Shown here piece after piece: positions 22,157 through 25,144 of a stretch of DNA of 25,144 nt (positions are counted from its first letter, which is position 1; the number at the start of each line of letters is the position of its first letter). The notes under the pieces were generated by a model that was not told the origin of the DNA, did no database searches, and saw only the letters and a program-made list of their open reading frames with translations. The stretch spans positions 1-25,144 of the forward strand of contig CAJGEA010000008.1 in the NCBI GenBank assembly GCA_904502015.1, written 5' to 3'. Source of the DNA: an uncultured Clostridia bacterium. GTDB lineage: Bacteria; Bacillota; Clostridia; Oscillospirales; CAG-272. The position numbers and the translations under genes were made by a program.

Positions 22157-22219
22157 GCAGGGGCGACGTGCCGAGCAAGATCGGTGAGCCACCCGCGGGC
22201 GAACGCAGTTCGCCCCTAC
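22157..22219. repeat. mini-element with GTAGGGGCGA-type inverted ends
   Basis: The left end GCAGGGGCGAC (22157-22167) and the right end TTCGCCCCTAC (22209-22219) are inverted repeats at 9 of 11 positions, and the interior includes CCCGCGGGC. It resembles the ends of the 139-bp element at 12788-12926. Confidence 0.55.
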
Positions 22220-22314
22220 AACAAAGGGCGGTTCAATTTGTAAAGAACCCCGCCGTCCTATTTACTTTTTGCGAAAATTATGATATGATGTAACTGTTAG
22301 ATAAACTTGAATTT
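22192..22314 (+). repeat. repeat module, copy B (upstream of the deaminase gene)
   Basis: Same order of parts as copy A: CCCGCGGGC (22192-22200), a CCCTAC end (22214-22219), GGGCGGTTCAATTTGTAAA (from 22226), GCCGTCCTATTTACTTTT, promoter, then ACTTGAATTT. The hairpin is less perfect than in copy A. Confidence 0.75.
22261..22289 (+). promoter_or_regulatory. promoter in repeat copy B (deaminase gene)
   Basis: TTTACT (22261-22266), a 17-base spacer, TATGAT (22284-22289), in the same position within the repeat as in copy A. Confidence 0.75.
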
Positions 22315-22330
22315 GACGAGGAGATTACTT

Positions 22331-22726
22331 ATGGAAAAGATATGGAACGAAATGTATGAAGCCGCAAAAGCAGTATTGAATGAGCGGAGGATTTCGGAAT
22401 ATGTCACCTGCGGAGAAGTATCCGCTGCGGTCTGTTCAAAATCAGGAAAGATATATACGGGTGTGTGCATAGATACTTGTTCAACACTCGGTATTTGTGC
22501 AGAAAGAAATGCTATTTTTAATATGATTACTAACGGGGAACAGGAAATTGATAAAGTTCTTTGCATTTTGCCCGATGGTTCTAACGGTGCACCTTGTGGT
22601 GCTTGTCGAGAACTTATGGTTCAACTTATGGCAGGAAACTATTATGATATAGAAATAATGCTTGATTATTCCACGGGCAAAACCATAAAACTCGGTGAAA
22701 TAACTCCTGAATGGTGGATTAAATAA
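22331..22726 (+). CDS. cytidine deaminase-like zinc enzyme
   Basis: 131 residues, the size of homotetrameric cytidine deaminases. Zinc-site motifs are complete: CAERN (56-60; Cys56 ligand, Glu58 proton shuttle) and PCGACRE (88-94; Cys89, Cys92). The ends (TPEWWIK) and the N-terminal helix also fit. Substrate could be cytidine/deoxycytidine in pyrimidine salvage or, as in the related blasticidin-S deaminases, an antibiotic nucleoside; this cannot be settled from sequence. The ATG at 22331 follows GAGGAGA; an in-frame ATG at 22307 lies before that SD. The gene is AT-rich, lies in the accessory island and is flanked by the same two repeats that flank the lipoprotein gene. No terminator follows, so the next small membrane gene may be co-transcribed. 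Confidence 0.9.
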   Translation: MEKIWNEMYEAAKAVLNERRISEYVTCGEVSAAVCSKSGKIYTGVCIDTCSTLGICAERNAIFNMITNGEQEIDKVLCILPDGSNGAPCGACRELMVQLMAGNYYDIEIMLDYSTGKTIKLGEITPEWWIK

Positions 22727-22750
22727 ATTCCAATTTGTCGAACAGAACAG

Positions 22751-22790
22751 CGTTAAATATTGGTGTGATTTTGGAGTAAATTTGGTGCAA
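22751..22790 (+). repeat. 40-bp downstream repeat, copy B
   Basis: Second copy of the 22031-22070 repeat (32 of 40 identical), located 24 bases after the deaminase stop. Its right end lies 4 bases before the ATG at 22795. Confidence 0.8.
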
Positions 22791-22794
22791 CGAT

Positions 22795-23037
22795 ATGTGT
22801 AATGAAAACAAGAACAAAAAAGAACCGTGGCGGATCATCGCTTTCATCATTTCGGTGCTATTTATCACGTTTATGTGGGTAAAAAATGATATCATAGCGA
22901 TCTATACCACGATGCCGCGCCATCAGATCGTCCCACTGATTGTTACGACTGTTGCCGTTTCTTTGCTGAAGGTCGGCGCCGTAGCGGGCGTCGTCCTGTT
23001 GATCAAATGGGCCGTCGGAAAGATCAAAAACAAATAA
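22795..23037 (+). CDS. small membrane protein, unknown function
   Basis: 80 residues with two predicted membrane spans (about 13-30, IIAFIISVLFITFMWV; about 46-69, IVPLIVTTVAVSLLKV and onward), a lysine-rich N-terminus and a C-terminal KKIKNK-like basic end, suggesting both ends lie in the cytosol. The ribosome site is weak (GGTG 7 bases upstream) and lies in the 40-bp repeat. GC content is higher than in the deaminase gene. It precedes the HExxH-containing membrane protein by 20 bases, so the two may act together. No family recognised. Confidence 0.7.
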   Translation: MCNENKNKKEPWRIIAFIISVLFITFMWVKNDIIAIYTTMPRHQIVPLIVTTVAVSLLKVGAVAGVVLLIKWAVGKIKNK

Positions 23038-23057
23038 AACGAACGGGGGAAGGGAAG

Positions 23058-23555
23058 ATGAACAAGCGCGTCAGACAGTACGTGGGACTGCTCACGGCCA
23101 TTCTTGCCTACTACGTGATCCACGAGGGGGCGCACCTTTTGTACGCCGTAGCCACGGGCACGTTCAAGGGAATCAACCTGATGGGGCTGGGCATACAGAT
23201 CGACGTGCACGCCGAGCGAATGACAGAAACGCAGTTGGGCGTTTTCTGCCTTGTCGGCTCTGTGGCGACGGCGATTTTTGCGTATACGCTGGTCGCATTG
23301 ATCGGGAGGATCGCAAAAGTACCCTCCAAGGTGTTCAAGGCATGCAGCTACTACGTGACCATTGCCATGCTGCTGATCGATCCGCTGTATCTGAGTCTGC
23401 TTTGCGGCTTTTTCGGCGGCGGAGATATGAACGGAATCTCGCTACTTCTCCCCGAGGTCGCGGCGCGGATTCTATACGGTGTCCTCTTGACGGTCAATAT
23501 TGCTGTTTTTATAAAAATCGTGTTGCCGAAATACAAGGCGGCGTTTGCAGAGTAG
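23058..23555 (+). CDS. membrane protein with an HExxH motif (possible site-2-type metalloprotease relative)
   Basis: 165 residues from the ATG at 23058, which follows GGGGAAGGGAAG; the open frame upstream to 23007 is inside the previous gene. There are about four hydrophobic segments. The first contains YVIHEGAHLLYAVATG, an HExxH zinc motif inside a membrane span, as in M50 (site-2) proteases and related integral-membrane metalloproteins. A later segment has LLIDPLYLSLL, whose Asp could be a third ligand, but I cannot show the canonical M50 motif. The family is therefore uncertain. It could be a catalytically active intramembrane protease or a member of one of the DUF families that keep only the helix. 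It follows the two-span protein at 22795-23037 and precedes a P-loop protein by 14 bases, giving a likely three-gene unit. Confidence 0.8.
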   Translation: MNKRVRQYVGLLTAILAYYVIHEGAHLLYAVATGTFKGINLMGLGIQIDVHAERMTETQLGVFCLVGSVATAIFAYTLVALIGRIAKVPSKVFKACSYYVTIAMLLIDPLYLSLLCGFFGGGDMNGISLLLPEVAARILYGVLLTVNIAVFIKIVLPKYKAAFAE

Positions 23556-23569
23556 GAGCAATCTCGTAT

Positions 23570-24076
23570 ATGCACACAAATATGAGAAAAATCATCGTCA
23601 TCGGTTGCCCCGGGAGCGGCAAAAGTACGTTCGCAAGAGAGCTGCACCGAATCACGGGCATTCCGCTGTTCCATCTGGATTTGATGTACTGGAATGCCGA
23701 CCGCACGACGGTGGATCGGGCGGTCTTTTGCGAGCGGCTGGCGGAGGTCATGGCTCAGGACGAATGGATCATAGACGGCAACTACAATTCCACCATGGAA
23801 ATGCGGATGCAGGCGTGCGACACGGTGGTGTTTCTGGACTTTCCCACCGACGTGTGCGTCAGCGGCATCCTCGGGCGGCGGGGCAGGGCACGCCCCGATT
23901 TGCCGTGGGTCGAGCCCGACGAGGTGGACGGGGCGTTTTTGGCGTTCGTGAAAGACTATAACGGGCAAAGCAGACCCAAAGTTTTGGAGCTGTTGAGTAC
24001 ATACAGCAACAAAAATATTTTCGTTTTTACAAGCCGAGACGAGGCGGATGAATTTCTGGAGCAATTAAAGGGCTGA
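23570..24076 (+). CDS. P-loop nucleotide kinase-like protein (adenylate-kinase-like, topology-modulation family)
   Basis: 168 residues. The P-loop GCPGSGKST (12-20) is followed by FARELHRITGIPLFHLDLMY and, later, WIIDGNYNSTMEMR and CDTVVFLDFP. This order matches the AAA/adenylate-kinase-like proteins commonly labelled DNA topology modulation protein (FlaR-related), whose real substrate is unknown. GGAG precedes the ATG at 23570 by 11 bases; an ATG at 23582 is less well placed. The C-terminus has the strand NIFVFTSRDEADEFLEQL. It is probably the third gene of the 22795-24076 group. Confidence 0.88.
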   Translation: MHTNMRKIIVIGCPGSGKSTFARELHRITGIPLFHLDLMYWNADRTTVDRAVFCERLAEVMAQDEWIIDGNYNSTMEMRMQACDTVVFLDFPTDVCVSGILGRRGRARPDLPWVEPDEVDGAFLAFVKDYNGQSRPKVLELLSTYSNKNIFVFTSRDEADEFLEQLKG

Positions 24077-24567
24077 TTTTCAATATAATCCTTTTGTTGC
24101 TTATAAATTGGGGGGTTGCGGTGGGTTGAGGTTTCAACCGCGTGGGGGTGTCGGGGGCGAAGCCCCCGACACGAAAACCCCAATGGGGGCGGTGTCGGAG
24201 GGGGGAACGCCCTCTGACGCGCGGCGGTAGCCGCAAGAAAATTTGCAATAACTAAAAATATACGAAACAAGGGGAACGAAAAACCTTTATGTGGCATGAG
24301 GTTTCCTCGCGCCTGCCTTCGCATCGGGGAAGGGGGAGAGAACCATCTCAAACGCCGAAGTTTCTCTCCCCCTTCCCCAGAGATGGTTTCCGTTTGTTTT
24401 GAGTTTTCTTTGCCCCATCCCCCACACTCCTTGGCTGGGCGTCGGTCACCCCACCGATAAATCCAAATTTGAAAAATTTTCCTTTCCATGATGAAAGACG
24501 GCTCGGATTTTTCCGTCTTATAGGTAGAAGGACGAATGTCCTCCAATTCAGCAAAGGAGTCCTCCCT
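24077..24567. other. repeat-rich gene-free stretch
   Basis: Roughly 490 bases without a supported gene. It contains a GC-rich hairpin with an 11-bp perfect stem (24148-24158 with 24162-24172), a related one (24194-24202 with 24210-24218), a short GCGGC/GCCGC hairpin (24221-24234), a 17-bp inverted repeat (24326-24342 with 24362-24378), and a weak hairpin near 24491-24515. The first hairpin may end the upstream transcript but lacks a clean T-run. Open frames here run through the repeats and lack ribosome sites. Confidence 0.7.
24326..24388. repeat. two overlapping, competing inverted repeats
   Basis: GGGGAAGGGGGAGAGAA (24326-24342) and its exact complement at 24362-24378 form a 17-bp stem. 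AACCATCTC (24341-24349) and GAGATGGTT (24380-24388) form an alternative 9-bp stem that interleaves with the first rather than nesting in it. Confidence 0.75.
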
Positions 24568-24843
24568 ATGAAAAAGAAAATCATAAGTTTCGCTATCGTT
24601 TTTGCGATACTCGCGGCGATTCCGTTCGTCCCTTTTATATATCTCAACTATGATGACGGCGGTACGCGCCAATACATCGCGTTGACGTACACGATTGTAA
24701 AATGGAATCGCGAAGTCGGTGTGGTGGATAAGGAGAGCGGCGAAGGCTGGGTTGAGACATATAAGGGAACCTCGGTGTATTGGTATCCCGATAACCGTAA
24801 GTTAATCGGCGAGCTGTGGAAAATGGAGCAACAGAAGAACTGA
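24568..24843 (+). CDS. small membrane-anchored or exported protein, unknown function
   Basis: 91 residues. KKK is followed by a hydrophobic segment (about 5-26, IISFAIVFAILAAIPFVPFI), a signal anchor or signal peptide without a lipobox. The outer part is about 60 residues with RQYIALTYTIVKWNRE and TSVYWYPDNRKLIGELW, a pattern I associate with small hypothetical proteins of Clostridia but cannot name. The ATG at 24568 follows AAAGGAG; the frame opens earlier at 24469, without an SD. It stands alone between the repeat-rich stretch and the promoter of the polysaccharide gene. Confidence 0.75.
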   Translation: MKKKIISFAIVFAILAAIPFVPFIYLNYDDGGTRQYIALTYTIVKWNREVGVVDKESGEGWVETYKGTSVYWYPDNRKLIGELWKMEQQKN

Positions 24844-24910
24844 AAAATCTCGCGTTTCGGATCAATCCTTGAAAATTTCCCGCTTGAACACTCTTTATCC
24901 GCCTCGCGTC

Positions 24911-24939
24911 TTGACAAACGCCGGAGAAAGGGATATAAT
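24911..24939 (+). promoter_or_regulatory. promoter of the 25011 polysaccharide gene
   Basis: TTGACA (24911-24916), a 17-base spacer, TATAAT (24934-24939): a perfect consensus, about 70 bases before the ATG at 25011. Confidence 0.92.
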
Positions 24940-25010
24940 AAAAGAAGATATCTATAAACGCCACTCGTTTTCCCAATATGACCGATACATAAAATAAGGA
25001 GACACGTCAC

Positions 25011-25144
25011 ATGAAGGAATCTCTCTTTGCAGGAAAGACCCTGATGATCACGGGAGGTACGGGCTCGTTCGGAAACGCCGTGCTCAACCGCTTCCTCAAA
25101 ACCGACATCGGTGAGATCCGCATTTTCTCCCGCGACGAGAAAAA
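25011..25144 (+). CDS. UDP-N-acetylglucosamine 4,6-dehydratase (CapE/PseB-like), N-terminal part
   Basis: 44 codons are visible before the window ends. The start MKESLFAGKTLMITGGTGSF, then GNAVLNRFLKT and EIRIFSRDEK, is a short-chain dehydrogenase NAD(P) site (GGTGSFG, 15-21) with the exact spacing of CapE/PseB/FlaA1-type nucleotide-sugar 4,6-dehydratases. These make UDP-4-keto-6-deoxy sugars for capsule or for glycan modification of flagella. AAGGAG precedes the ATG by about 9 bases, and a consensus promoter lies upstream. It is probably the first gene of a surface-polysaccharide locus to the right. CapE versus PseB cannot be decided from this fragment. Confidence 0.88.
   Translation, partial: MKESLFAGKTLMITGGTGSFGNAVLNRFLKTDIGEIRIFSRDEK

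Larger units (their letters stand above)
21989..22191. other. gene-free stretch after the lipoprotein gene
   Basis: Contains the 40-bp repeat (22031-22070), a strong terminator (22098-22127) and the left part of a GTAGGGGCGA-type mini-element (22157-22219). A 55-codon frame from the ATG at 22020 runs through all three; it has no SD and consists of repeat sequence, so I do not call it a gene. The whole gene-free gap extends to 22330 through repeat copy B. Confidence 0.65.

Noticed and set aside
22020..22185. A 55-codon frame beginning MRKSIKYWCDSS
   Set aside because: Built from the 40-bp repeat, a terminator hairpin and a mini-element end; no SD. The second repeat copy in the same frame ends quickly in a stop.
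21291..22314. The repeat pair as a CRISPR array or integron attC sites
   Set aside because: Only two copies about 900 bases apart with genes between them, no short regular spacers, no cas or integrase gene, and no attC core-site signature.
22331..22726. Blasticidin-S deaminase as a definite call
   Set aside because: The zinc motifs are shared by all cytidine-deaminase-like enzymes, and sequence alone does not favour the antibiotic substrate.
24326..24378. Inverted repeat as the ends of an insertion sequence
   Set aside because: The arms are only 19 bases apart and no transposase frame exists nearby; a hairpin is the simpler reading.
1..25144. tRNA or rRNA genes
   Set aside because: No cloverleaf-like segment with a recognisable T-arm (GTTCRA) context in the intergenic gaps and no rRNA-like sequence was seen; a tRNAscan run would be decisive.

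Overview
The window looks like a chromosomal segment from an uncultured Clostridia bacterium (Firmicutes), probably a gut member of Oscillospirales or a neighbouring order. I infer this from four things: the fusion of IspH to ribosomal protein S1, the DUF951–YfhO–RuvA–RuvB cluster, near-consensus sigma-A promoters that all have 17-bp spacers, and purine-rich Shine-Dalgarno (SD) sites. Housekeeping genes are GC-rich. Several accessory genes (about 391-1011, 11157-12428 and 21461-22726) are clearly AT-richer and look acquired.

Layout. 1-222 (-): 5' end of uvrB. 391-1011 (-): a lipoprotein of unknown role, divergent from a + strand operon at 1313-7014. That operon encodes a MurR/RpiR regulator, a YhiN/HI0933-type flavoprotein, cytidylate kinase, a PlsC-type acyltransferase and an IspH–RpsA fusion. 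7242-9796 (-): glnA and add, each with its own promoter. 9978-10895 (+): a YitT-family membrane protein, convergent with a metallophosphoesterase lipoprotein at 11157-12428 (-). The phosphoesterase gene is preceded by a promoter–structured RNA–terminator leader (about 12440-12660). Next come a 139-bp MITE-like inverted-repeat element (12788-12926) and a small conserved-type protein of unknown function (13035-13271, -). 13447-18846 (-): DUF951, YfhO, ruvA, ruvB. 19012-19995 (-): a second protein with S1 RNA-binding domains. 20372-21227 (+): rplM-rpsI. 21280-24843 (+): an accessory island with a lipoprotein, a cytidine-deaminase-like enzyme, two small membrane proteins (one with an HExxH motif), a P-loop kinase-like protein and a small exported or anchored protein, interspersed with repeats. 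25011-end (+): start of a CapE/PseB-like UDP-GlcNAc 4,6-dehydratase gene, probably the first gene of a surface-polysaccharide locus.

The most unusual observations are these. (i) In the accessory island two unrelated small genes are each preceded by the same 120-130 bp repeat module, which carries a hairpin and a promoter, and each is followed by the same 40-bp repeat; this is a cassette-like arrangement. (ii) A perfect consensus promoter drives a ~220-nt RNA whose 5' end pairs with a distal segment over 23 bp, ending in a UUCG terminator that abuts the SD of the phosphoesterase gene. (iii) The ispH-rpsA fusion contains an internal SD plus ATG exactly at the S1 domain boundary. No CRISPR array, tRNA, rRNA, integrase or transposase gene was seen. 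All functional calls are from reading motifs; nothing was searched against a database.
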